Origin: an uncultured bacterium
GTDB lineage: Bacteria; Zixibacteria; MSB-5A5; CAIYYT01
DNA length: 38,248 nucleotides
Direction: 5' to 3'
NCBI GenBank assembly: GCA_903903945.1
Contig: CAIVAP010000278.1
Location: forward strand, 1 to 38,248
Shown: in pieces, positions 16,947 to 24,400 of the stretch
Numbering within the stretch: position 1 is the stretch's first letter
Layout of the letters: the number at the start of each line of letters is the position of its first letter
The notes under the pieces: generated by a model
Told to the model about the DNA's origin: nothing
Seen by the model: only the letters and a program-made list of their open reading frames with translations
Databases searched by the model: none
Translations under genes and position numbers: made by a program

Positions 16947-16975
16947 GTTGACACAGGTTTAAGCGGTCGATCTAT
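16947..16975 (+). promoter_or_regulatory. Duplicated rpsU-type promoter, copy A
   Basis: -35 TTGACA (16947-16952), 17-base spacer, -10 TCTATT (16970-16975). Copy B has TATATT, so this copy has lost one consensus base. It is placed to transcribe the truncated rpsU-start ORF and the secreted/beta-barrel genes that follow. Confidence 0.7.
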
Positions 16976-17037
16976 TCTTAATAGATTGACTAGGGGCCTA
17001 TACCTTTTGCCGGCACCGAGAGGAGGTCGAACCCGAC

Positions 17038-17205
17038 TTGACAGAAGTCAAAGTTCGCGATTACGAGCGCGGGCGGGATACCCTGGTGATCTCCTATTCC
17101 GCTCGGAATTCTCTGAATCCGGCGGGGCCTCTCGATCCCAGCCCGTACTGGTTGCTGTTTCAGCAAGAAAACGATTGCTTTTCGGATAAGATCACGTATC
17201 TTTAG
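17038..17205 (+). pseudogene. Truncated rpsU start fused to unrelated sequence
   Basis: A TTG start with AGGAGGT ten bases upstream, as in the intact rpsU. The first residues TEVKVRDYE parallel TGVKVRDDE of bS21; after about ten codons similarity ends. The frame continues through unrelated residues (RGRDTLVISYSARN, later SPYWLLFQQEN) to TAG, 55 codons in total. It keeps good translation signals, so a short chimeric peptide may be made, but it cannot be bS21. It most likely marks the breakpoint of the segmental duplication. Confidence 0.6.
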
Positions 17206-17248
17206 CACGATGTACTATGCTCGTGTACTAAAACGCCGGAGTCTACCA

Positions 17249-17692
17249 ATGAGGAAACTTATTTCAGTGGTTGGCATTTTGGCACTCTTCATTGGCTTCG
17301 TACTCCCGCACGGGAGTTCCTTGGGGGCGGATAAAGCCACGGAAAAGGCCGAGAAGCCCACTTTTGTTGATTTGGATGGCGATGGCTTTGACGACAGCGC
17401 CACTCCCGGAGAGCAGAATCCCACAATCGACAAGCCGAAATCTGACGCCACGGGCAAGCTCGCAGATACTACGACTGCCATCACTGGCTTCTTTGATTTT
17501 GGCTCCACTCTGACGCCGAAAAATCCGTTGTTTCTGAACAACTCTAGCGCCTTCGCTTCCGCTAAGCAGCGGATGGTCTGCGGTCTGCAAAACCGAGGCG
17601 GTTTTGGCTCGGGAAGTGATTTTGGAGCCGGTAACGACATTGGTTCCGGAGCCGTAATCGGAGGGGTCTGCGTGGGAGGAGTCTGCCACTGA
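17249..17692 (+). CDS. Small secreted Gly-rich protein with a DxDGDGxxD calcium-like motif
   Basis: 147 aa from the ATG at 17249. GGAG eight bases upstream and the signal peptide MRKLISVVGILALFIGFVLP decide this start over the ATG at 17210. The mature part has VDLDGDGFDD near residue ~45, a calcium-binding-type loop as in thrombospondin type 3 repeats, then a Ser/Thr/Pro-rich stretch. The Gly-rich tail has SGSDFGAGNDIGSG and ends GGVCVGGVCH with two cysteines. Family not recognised. It precedes the beta-barrel gene by ~30 bases, probably in the same operon, so it may be an exported partner of that barrel. Confidence 0.7.
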   Translation: MRKLISVVGILALFIGFVLPHGSSLGADKATEKAEKPTFVDLDGDGFDDSATPGEQNPTIDKPKSDATGKLADTTTAITGFFDFGSTLTPKNPLFLNNSSAFASAKQRMVCGLQNRGGFGSGSDFGAGNDIGSGAVIGGVCVGGVCH

Positions 17693-17724
17693 TCCAGAGA
17701 TATTGCGACCGATTTCTCGTCACC

Positions 17725-18843
17725 ATGGTTGCCGCCGTCATGATGATGATTGTATTTTCACCGAACGCGCGAGCCGATGTTCGCTTTGAGTTCGGTCTAA
17801 ACGGCGGCTACACCAATAACCTGTTTTTTGACTCTTCGGATGTTCTCGACCGACACACTACAGGTACCGCCGCCGTCAAATACTACCCGCTCTCATGGAT
17901 GGAGTTAAACCTTTCCGGCCACCATTCGGTCTATGGCGAAATTCCCGACCTTTCGAGTCGTATGGGTAAAATCGGATTCGTCGCTATTCCTCTTGGCCAG
18001 GACAGCAAACTTGCGGTTTCCCTGAGCGGCAGTTACGACGGTACTCGTTATCACGAAAACCTCGGTAGCTTTAATAACAATAACTTCAATACCCGCCTCG
18101 CGCTCGGCTATCGTTTCCGTCCGTCCCTGGCTGGACGTTTCGGCGGAACCATTCAGACGACATCATATCTCGCCTCTGAGAGCGGCGACAAGCGCTCGGC
18201 CGAAGTGTTTGCTGGGCTGAACGCTACTGTCCTTCGGAACAATAGCTTCGACCTGGAATTCGGTTATGGTGTGGCTGACTACCAGACGATCGACAGATCA
18301 TTGAAGTCTCTTCCCGTTGGTCCCAATGGTTGGGATTTTGATGCAGCACTCCGGAGTGCCACCCTGCGCTCGATCTATGTCTCTCCACGTCTTTCGCGCC
18401 CGCTTGGCTCCAAAACTGGCATGAATCTCACTTTGTTGTATCGCAATTTCCAGAACGCCGATAGCGCGCTCGTTCTTGGCTCCTCTACCGGCTTGCTGTC
18501 GCCTTGGTCATCGGTCTGGGAAGGCAAATCGGTTACGCTGACAGTGAAAACCTACCTGATCAAGACCCTGACGGTGTCGACCGGCGTCGGATATTGGAGT
18601 AAGGCCTATCTGCAAACGCTGGAGCCGGGGGGGAACGACTACCGATCGAGATCGAAGTGGGGAACGGGTCGCGAGGACATTCAGAAACGCGTCTATCTGC
18701 AAGTGCTCCGCCCGATCACCGTCTGGCGAGATGGCTTGCTGCAGCCGAAGATTCAAATTGACTATACTCACAACAACTCGACGAACGAGCTATTCAACTT
18801 CTCCGGCTTTTCGATTGATACGGGAGTGAGTTTGCAATTCTGA
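17725..18843 (+). CDS. Outer-membrane beta-barrel protein
   Basis: 372 aa. Hydrophobic N-terminus MVAAVMMMIVFSPNARA with an ARA-D cleavage-like site, then alternating beta-strand patterns throughout (FEFGLNGGYTNNLFF, KLAVSLSGSYDG, TRLALGYRFRP). It ends in Phe after GVSLQF, the terminal signature recognised by the BAM machinery. The start is uncertain: no RBS lies before the ATG, and the signal lacks basic residues. The frame stays open upstream (RYCDRFLVT), but only non-standard starts are available. It follows the small secreted protein closely. Function unknown; transport or surface-structure assembly are possibilities. Confidence 0.75.
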   Translation: MVAAVMMMIVFSPNARADVRFEFGLNGGYTNNLFFDSSDVLDRHTTGTAAVKYYPLSWMELNLSGHHSVYGEIPDLSSRMGKIGFVAIPLGQDSKLAVSLSGSYDGTRYHENLGSFNNNNFNTRLALGYRFRPSLAGRFGGTIQTTSYLASESGDKRSAEVFAGLNATVLRNNSFDLEFGYGVADYQTIDRSLKSLPVGPNGWDFDAALRSATLRSIYVSPRLSRPLGSKTGMNLTLLYRNFQNADSALVLGSSTGLLSPWSSVWEGKSVTLTVKTYLIKTLTVSTGVGYWSKAYLQTLEPGGNDYRSRSKWGTGREDIQKRVYLQVLRPITVWRDGLLQPKIQIDYTHNNSTNELFNFSGFSIDTGVSLQF

Positions 18844-18902
18844 TGGACACAACTTGTTGGCAACCTGTAACCTCAAGAACCTTTTAGAAGGGAGACGCCC
18901 CT

Positions 18903-20282
18903 ATGTTTGTTGGAAAGGTACTCATCAGTCTGGCGGGTATCATACTATGCCTGCTGCTATTTGCAGTCACACCCGCCTCTGCAGAGAACTACTCAGTTGT
19001 CGATCGGCAACCGACTACGGTGAGCGATCCTCAGACGGTCAACGGCAAGGATATTGAGACCCACGACTACCACGGCTATCTGCGCCTCTTTGTCTCAGAG
19101 CCGGTATCTCGATTCTCTAATGATTTAGGACAACCCCACCTCCATGGTGTGATCGGCTACCCTCTCGACATGGAAATCAATCTGAACAACTACGATACGC
19201 TAAAAGGGGATCTCGTCTATAATGGTAACGGTATGAATTCAAGCAATATCGAAGTAATCGGTGCAGTCTACGAGTTCGAGGGAAAGACCAACTACTCGGA
19301 CCCGCCATCCGGTTATCCTTTTACGGCTCGCCTGGTTGATGCCGCCGCCGTGGCAACGCCCGGTAACCCCGGTGTGGAGGCGGCGACCCTGCCATATACG
19401 CATACCGTCTTCGTCGAATACGCGACCCGCTACAGCTGACCGTATTGCCCACGAACGCGGTCGGCGTTGAATAGCATTAAGACTCTTTATCCCTCTTATC
19501 AGTTCGTTTATGCTGCATTTAGTTACAATCAAATGCCGGGTGCTGAGGCCTACATGATCGCGAAGTACAATTTCCTGTATGTTCCAACATCATACTATGA
19601 TGGTGGATTTGACGCCATGATTGGCGGAGAGCCAGGAGTAGCTCCCTACCAGACTTTGATTCAAGCTGCCGGCATTCGCCCAGTTGATGATCTCTATCTT
19701 ATGGTCTCACTCAACTATATCAGTACATCTGAATTGCAGATCCATTATGAGGTAGCCAGACAAAATCATGCTCCGTCGGTTGCGAGTCAGCCGACCACGG
19801 ATTGCGTTATGTTCCCTAGCGGTTCCAGTCGCAGCTTTTCTACCCAGGCGACGGAACCGGATGGAGAGCAAATTCTTTACAGGTGGGCCTTCGGCAACGG
19901 TGATTCCTCGACGTGGATGGGACCGTACAATTCCGGAGACACTTGCATGGTCTCTTATCAATGGACTACACCGGGTCAGTATGATATCAAGATTCTCACC
20001 AAGGACAACTATCAGGCATCGGCTGCTTGGTCAGCGCCAATGACCATAACGGTCGACTGTCTCTGTGGTGACGCCAATAATTCTGCCACTGTCAACATCT
20101 CGGATGCGGTTTTCCTGATCGCGTACATCTTCGCCGGTGGCACAGCTCCGGGACCGTGCGCATGCAGCGGAACCGGTAATGCGCAGGGGGACGCCAGTGG
20201 CGATGGCAAGATTAATATTTCTGATGCGGTGTACCTAATCGCCTACATTTTCGCAGGTGGCCCCCCGCCGCACTGCGAGTAG
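18903..20282 (+). CDS. Candidate selenoprotein: secreted thioredoxin-like (UxxC) - PKD-like - dockerin protein
   Basis: Read through one in-frame TGA (19437-19439), the gene gives 459 aa; otherwise two ORFs of 178 and 271 codons would be called. RBS GAAGGGAG, then signal peptide MFVGKVLISLAGIILCLLLF to ~27. The TGA is residue 179 in YATRYS-U-PYCPR, i.e. a UxxC redox motif with C182. Residues 227-229, VPT (followed by SYYDGG), fit the thioredoxin cis-Pro loop 49 residues later. A PKD-like domain spans ~288-384 (YRWAFGNGD, TTPGQYDIKI). Two dockerin-like repeats span ~386-459 (CGDANNSATVNISDAVF and CSGTGNAQGDASGDGKI). A hairpin starts 15 bases after the TGA. TGA is a normal stop elsewhere in the window. 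Alternatives: a nonsense mutation, or two separate proteins. Likely role: extracytoplasmic thiol-disulfide redox. Confidence 0.72.
19437..19468 (+). promoter_or_regulatory. Putative bacterial SECIS element after the in-frame TGA
   Basis: TGA at 19437-19439; stem AACGC (19454-19458) with GCGTT (19464-19468), loop GGTCG (19459-19463). The apical loop starts 20 bases after the TGA and begins with G. This fits the described bacterial SECIS rules: loop 16-37 nt from UGA and a G in the first two loop positions. The loop shares GGUC with the E. coli fdhF SECIS loop. An alternative outer pairing GACCG (19438-19442)/CGGTC (19458-19462) competes with it. Stem stability was judged by eye. Confidence 0.55.
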
Positions 20283-20318
20283 GGGGGATATTATAGATCG
20301 GGACAGGCTTTTCGGTCA

Positions 20319-20346
20319 GGGCGTCCGCCGACACGGGCGCCCCTTT
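20319..20346 (+). terminator. Terminator of the candidate selenoprotein gene
   Basis: Stem GGGCGTCCG/CGGGCGCCC (20319-20327 with 20334-20342), one G-U pair, followed by CTTT. It separates the dockerin gene from the rpsU promoter. Confidence 0.7.
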
Positions 20347-20414
20347 CCGCTGACTGACGGCGTATATATTGTCCCACAGCGAATTGCGGAGACTGTGGTT
20401 TTTCTAGATTGATG

Positions 20415-20443
20415 TTGACACAGGTTCAAGCGGTCGATATATT
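20415..20443 (+). promoter_or_regulatory. rpsU promoter
   Basis: -35 TTGACA (20415-20420, consensus), 17-base spacer, -10 TATATT (20438-20443, one mismatch). It is 61 bases upstream of the rpsU TTG start, with AGGAGGT at 20488-20494. It is the strongest promoter sequence I see in the window, as expected for a ribosomal-protein gene. Confidence 0.8.
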
Positions 20444-20504
20444 CCTAATAGATTAACTAGGGGCCTATACCTTTTGCCGGCACTGAGAGGAGGTCGAGCC
20501 AGAG

Positions 20505-20696
20505 TTGACAGGAGTCAAAGTTCGCGATGACGAGTCATTCGAAAAAGCACTAAGACGCTTTAACAAGCTATGCGAAAAGAGCGGCATTTTGTCCGACATC
20601 AAGAAGCATCAGCATTTCGAAAAACCGTCGGAACGTAAAAAACGGAAACTGAACGCGGCCAAGCGTAAATCGCGCCGCTATAGCAGAGACGACTGA
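20505..20696 (+). CDS. rpsU: Small ribosomal subunit protein bS21
   Basis: 63 aa. The family pattern is clear: VKVRDDESFEKALRRFNKLCEKSGIL, then a basic tail with KKHQHFEKPSERKKRK and a final Arg-rich stretch. bS21 binds the 30S platform near the anti-Shine-Dalgarno end of 16S rRNA. The start is TTG, chosen because the family N-terminus begins here and AGGAGGT lies ten bases upstream. The yqeY-like gene starts one base after the TGA stop. The upstream 320 bases and first ~10 codons are duplicated at 16750-17067. Confidence 0.95.
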   Translation: MTGVKVRDDESFEKALRRFNKLCEKSGILSDIKKHQHFEKPSERKKRKLNAAKRKSRRYSRDD

Positions 20697-20697
20697 G

Positions 20698-21144
20698 ATG
20701 TCACTGCTCGAGACTCTTAATTCTGACCTGATAGTTGCTCTGAAAAAGGGGGACAAAAACAGGGTGGAAGTTATCAGGGGTCTTAAGTCAGACATCAAGT
20801 ATAAAGAGATCGACAAGAGGGAGCCGCTCACCGAAGAGGATGTTCTCGGTGTTTTGGCTGCTGCCGCCAAACGGCGGCGTGATTCGATCGAACAGTTTCA
20901 GCGGGGTGGTCGGGACGATCTGGTATTGAAAGAAAGCAGCGAACTTGAAATCATTACCAGCTACCTGCCTCAGCAACTTTCTGATGAGGAATTGCAGGGA
21001 ATCGTCGGAGCCACACTATTGGAGATAGGGGCAAAAACGCCCGCCGACCTCGGCAAGGCGATGAAAGAAATCATGCCCAAAGTCAAGGGGCGCGCCGACG
21101 GCAACCGAGTGCGACAAATAATCGCGCTGAAGTTGTCGGGCTGA
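20698..21144 (+). CDS. yqeY: GatB/YqeY domain protein
   Basis: 148 aa, the usual length of stand-alone YqeY. Typical pattern: LNSDLIVALKKGDKNRVEVIRGLKS, a KRRRDSIEQFQRGGRDDL helix, ELEIITSYLPQQLSDEEL, then GKAMKEIMPKVKGRADGNRV. The domain resembles the tRNA-interacting tail of GatB amidotransferase, but the role of the free protein is not well established. It is translationally adjacent to rpsU; rpsU-yqeY is a common pair, often followed by dnaG-rpoD, which are absent here. A strong terminator follows. Confidence 0.94.
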   Translation: MSLLETLNSDLIVALKKGDKNRVEVIRGLKSDIKYKEIDKREPLTEEDVLGVLAAAAKRRRDSIEQFQRGGRDDLVLKESSELEIITSYLPQQLSDEELQGIVGATLLEIGAKTPADLGKAMKEIMPKVKGRADGNRVRQIIALKLSG

Positions 21145-21154
21145 TCCATGATTT

Positions 21155-21181
21155 GTAGGTCAAGACCGCTTCGGTTTTGAC
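21155..21181. repeat. GTAGGTCAAGACC... repeat, copy 4 (short)
   Basis: GTAGGTCAAGACCG-CTT-CGGTTTTGAC directly after yqeY. It pairs GTCAAGACCG with CGGTTTTGAC (one G-U pair) and is closely related to the hairpin inside 5418-5518. Confidence 0.65.
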
Positions 21182-21193
21182 TTCTCAATTTTG

Positions 21194-21226
21194 ACGCGGT
21201 GGAAGAAATCTTCCACCGCGTTTTTT
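21194..21226 (+). terminator. Terminator after rpsU-yqeY
   Basis: A 12-bp perfect stem ACGCGGTGGAAG/CTTCCACCGCGT with a 4-base loop, then TTTTTT. It ends the two-gene operon. Confidence 0.92.
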
Positions 21227-21264
21227 CGTGATTGGCGTAAGTCCAGGTACAAACCACAAGGCTG

Positions 21265-21293
21265 TTGACATCAGAAACCATATTCATTAGCTT
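21265..21293 (+). promoter_or_regulatory. Candidate promoter for the TIR region
   Basis: -35 TTGACA (21265-21270), 17-base spacer, -10 TAGCTT (21288-21293; weak). It lies 25 bases upstream of the ATG of the broken TIR gene, so it probably now drives the TIR-CHAT-STAND gene with the remnant as leader. Confidence 0.45.
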
Positions 21294-21317
21294 ATCCCAT
21301 GATGTCGAGAGGCATTC

Positions 21318-21454
21318 ATGACCGATAAGTTTACATTCGACGTGTTTCTCAGCCACAGTTCTAAGACAAGGAAGTCGTACGCCTGTTGGCAGAGCGACTC
21401 GGCGGCAACGAACCTGATGCTCCAGCGGATTTTGGATACGCCTGGGGTCTTTGA
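21318..21454 (+). pseudogene. Frameshifted remnant of a second TIR-domain gene
   Basis: The ATG frame reads MTDKFTFDVFLSHSSK, a TIR beta-A strand. The expected continuation DKEVVRLLAERLGG appears only after a one-base frameshift (near 21360) and then stops at 21452-21454. Only the first ~45 residues of a TIR domain remain. It resembles the FDVFLSHSSKDK class rather than the FISHASADDD class of the next gene, so it is not a simple tandem copy. It may survive as a transcribed leader. Confidence 0.65.
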
Positions 21455-21474
21455 AAAAGGAAGGGAGATTATCA

Positions 21475-24400
21475 ATGCCGGGCAACCACATCTTCATTTC
21501 TCATGCTTCTGCTGACGACGATTTCGTAAAGCAGTTGCGGCTACAACTGGATTCCCACGGCATCCCGGTCTGGGTGGATTCTCGCAATTTGCGTGGTGGA
21601 CAGAAACTCGCTCCCGAAATCAAGAAAGCAATCACAACTGCCCGTCAGGTTATCGTGGTATTGAGCCTGCAAACAGTGAACTCGCCGTGGGTACGAAAAG
21701 AAATCGAGACGGCGCTCAAGATCGAGAAACGTCGCAAAGGCGACGGTTACTGTGTGATCCCGTTGCTTCTGCCCGGCATGACGCCGGCTTCGCTGCAAGC
21801 CTGGTTTCCGGAAGATCCATTTGCGATTCGAGTTGATCTCGGCCCCGGCGGTCTCGGCGAAGCCTTTCCGGCAATCCTCGAGGCGATGGGCGAACGTGCC
21901 GTCACCGAGCACGTATCGGCCGCGCAGCCCGAAACCAAACCGCTGGATGAACTCGTCCTACTCCTGACTGATCCGAAGATTGAACTTAAGGAGGGAACGC
22001 GCCGCGTTAGTGCAACGGCTGCGCTGGTTTACGAACCGGCCGATGCAGCAGCTCGCCGTGTTGAAAGCTTGCGTTACAGATTTACCGCACCGATAGGACC
22101 AATCGAAACCGATGACCTCCGTTGGTATCTGGAGCAGTATTATCTTTGGCCGGTAGGCGTGTTTCAGGAGCGCGCTGATGGAATAGAGAAGAAGCTGCCA
22201 CAATGGGGACAAGAGCTATTCAAGGCCGCGCTAGCATCGGACACGGTACGCGAACCGCTCGCTGCGTGGCAGGGTGTCGGTGATGGCGCGGAACGCCGTT
22301 TCACCGTCCAAGTGGATAGTGATCTCCCTGATGACTCGGCGACCGAGGCACAGGCGGCCGCCCGTGAAGCGGCCACCGAACTGCTCTCCCTCCCGTGGGA
22401 ACTGCTGCACGATGGTCGTTCCTGGTTGTTTCAGGGTAGACACGCTGCGCGCGTTCGACGGCGTCTGCCTAATCGCGTGAGCCAGGAGGCGAGTGCTACT
22501 CATCTGCCGATCCGCGTCCTGTTGCTCAGCCCCAGACCGGAGCAAGACAAGGAAGGGAATCCGGTCGGATACTTGGACCACCGCGTCAGCGCTCGTCCGC
22601 TGGTCAATGCAGTAGAAACCCTTGGCGAACTTGTGGAACTGACGGTACTCACTCCGCCTACATATGCTGCACTGGACAAGGCACTGCAGGAGGCCGCAGG
22701 CAAGGAGCCTTTTGATGTTGTCCACTTCGACGGTCACGGTGTCTATGACCGCCGACTTGGTCTGGGTGGCCTCTGTTTCGAGGACGCGAAGGACGCGGAC
22801 AAACTCGAAAAGCGCACCATGGATTTCATCGACGCTACCAAACTGGCCGGCTTGTTTCGTGAGCACCGAGTTCCGCTCGTATTCCTTGAGGCCTGCCAGA
22901 CAGCTCAGTCCCAGTTTAATCCCGCCGCCTCCGTGGCCGCCAGTCTGCTTCAGGAAGGTGTGACGTCGGTCGTGGCGATGAGTCATAGCGTGCTGGTAGA
23001 AACAGCGCGGCGCTTTGTCGAGGCGTTCTATCGCGAACTGGCTGGCGGCGCGCGTGTGGGTGGGGCCATGCTGGTCGGCCAGCGCGTGCTCTATGACGAC
23101 ACCTGGCGCGGCAAGATCATGGGGGCAGACGATCTGCGGCTTCAGGACTGGTTCGTGCCCGTGCTCTATCAGGAGAAACAAGACCCGCAGCTCATCAAGA
23201 AGCTTCAGTCGAAAGAAGTTCAACAACTCGAAGCAAAGAGGCGCAAACTCAGTCTCGGTGACTTGCCGGAGGAACCACCGTACAGGTTTCAAGGTCGCAG
23301 CCGGGAATTGCTGGCGCTGGAACGATTGTTACACAAGCAGCCGTGGGCGGTCGTTCGCGGAAGCGGCGGCGCCGGCAAAACCACTCTGGCGGCGGAACTT
23401 GCTCGCTGGCTGACTCGCACCAGCCGTTTCGAGCGCGCCGCCTTCGTAAGTTTGGAACACCATCGCGATGCCCGGGCGGTGCTTGACACCATCGGCCATC
23501 AGCTCCTGCCCGAAGGGGACAGTTATTCTGTGGCCCAGTTCCCTGATTTGAAAAAGGCTCTTCAACCGGTGGAACGCGCTCTCTCTGACCGCGCGACTAT
23601 TATCGTTCTCGACAATTGCGAGAGCGTCTTGCCGCTACGAATGGCAACTCCGGAAGATGATGGTGGCGACGAGACTCTGAATGAGATCCTTAAACTATGC
23701 AAAAGTTTCCTCGAAGCCGACCCGCGCACATGCTTGATTTTCACGACGCGCGAATCGTTGCCGGCGCCGTTTGACCAGCACGCGCGCGAACGCGAACTGG
23801 GCGCGCTTGACCGGCAAGACGCCATCGAACTCGTCAGTCAGGTGATGGCGGATGAAGGAATCGTGCCTGAGCCTACTGACCCGGGCAGCACGCCAAAGGA
23901 GATCACCGACCTCGTTGAAGCCGTAAACTGCCACGCCCGGGCGCTGGTTTTGCTGGCACGCGAGGTCGCTCGCCATGGTGTACGCGGCACGACCACAGAC
24001 CTCCGTGTGCTTATGGCCGAACTCGAGCGTAAACACCCCGGCGACCGCGAAAATTCGCTCTATGCGAGTGTAGAACTATCACTGCGCCGACTGAGGCCCA
24101 AATCGCGCGAGCGGATCAGGGTGCTCGCCGTCAGTCATAGTGGTGTACATCTTGCAGTCCTACAGATGCTTACTGGACTGGAGCCTAAGAACGTGCAAGA
24201 GTTGGCAATCGATCTGGTCGCCGTCGGCTTGGGCGAAAATATGAGTTATGGTCATTTGCGTCTCGATCCGGGCCTGTCGCCCTACTTGCTGGGTGAAATG
24301 ACTCCGGAGGAAGCCGACACCATCCGCACAGCATGGGCCGAAGCCATGGTCGGGCTGACAAGATTTCTCTATGAGCAGCGATTCAAGGATGCGCGCCTTG

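Larger units (their letters stand above)
16750..17067. repeat. Segmental duplication, copy A (dockerin tail + terminator + rpsU promoter/start)
   Basis: Aligns base by base with 20215-20534. It carries a decayed dockerin-gene 3' end (16750-16814; ISDAVFL then a one-base shift into YIFAHGTPPHCQ-stop), a GGGCGTCCG/CGGGCGCCC terminator, a TTGACA promoter, the AGGAGGT ribosome-binding site and the first codons of rpsU, where similarity stops. From the terminator onward the two copies look roughly 90% identical by eye. Confidence 0.9.
20215..20534. repeat. Segmental duplication, copy B (intact dockerin tail to rpsU start)
   Basis: The parent-like copy of the ~320-bp segment: an intact dockerin C-terminus with TAG at 20280-20282, terminator, consensus promoter, AGGAGGT and a functional rpsU start. 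Copy A (16750-17067) has the frameshifts and the broken rpsU, so copy B is the working version. Confidence 0.9.

Noticed and set aside
18903..19439. Separate 178-codon gene ending at TGA
   Set aside because: It would end at the redox motif of a thioredoxin-like domain; read-through as Sec explains both halves better, though a nonsense mutation cannot be excluded.
19467..20282. Separate 271-codon gene starting at TTG
   Set aside because: It is in the same frame as the upstream ORF across one TGA, has no RBS or signal peptide of its own, and lacks the first half of the thioredoxin motif.
22231..23292. 353-aa minus-strand open frame
   Set aside because: Antisense to the CHAT region of the TIR-CHAT gene, a GC-rich shadow without motifs.
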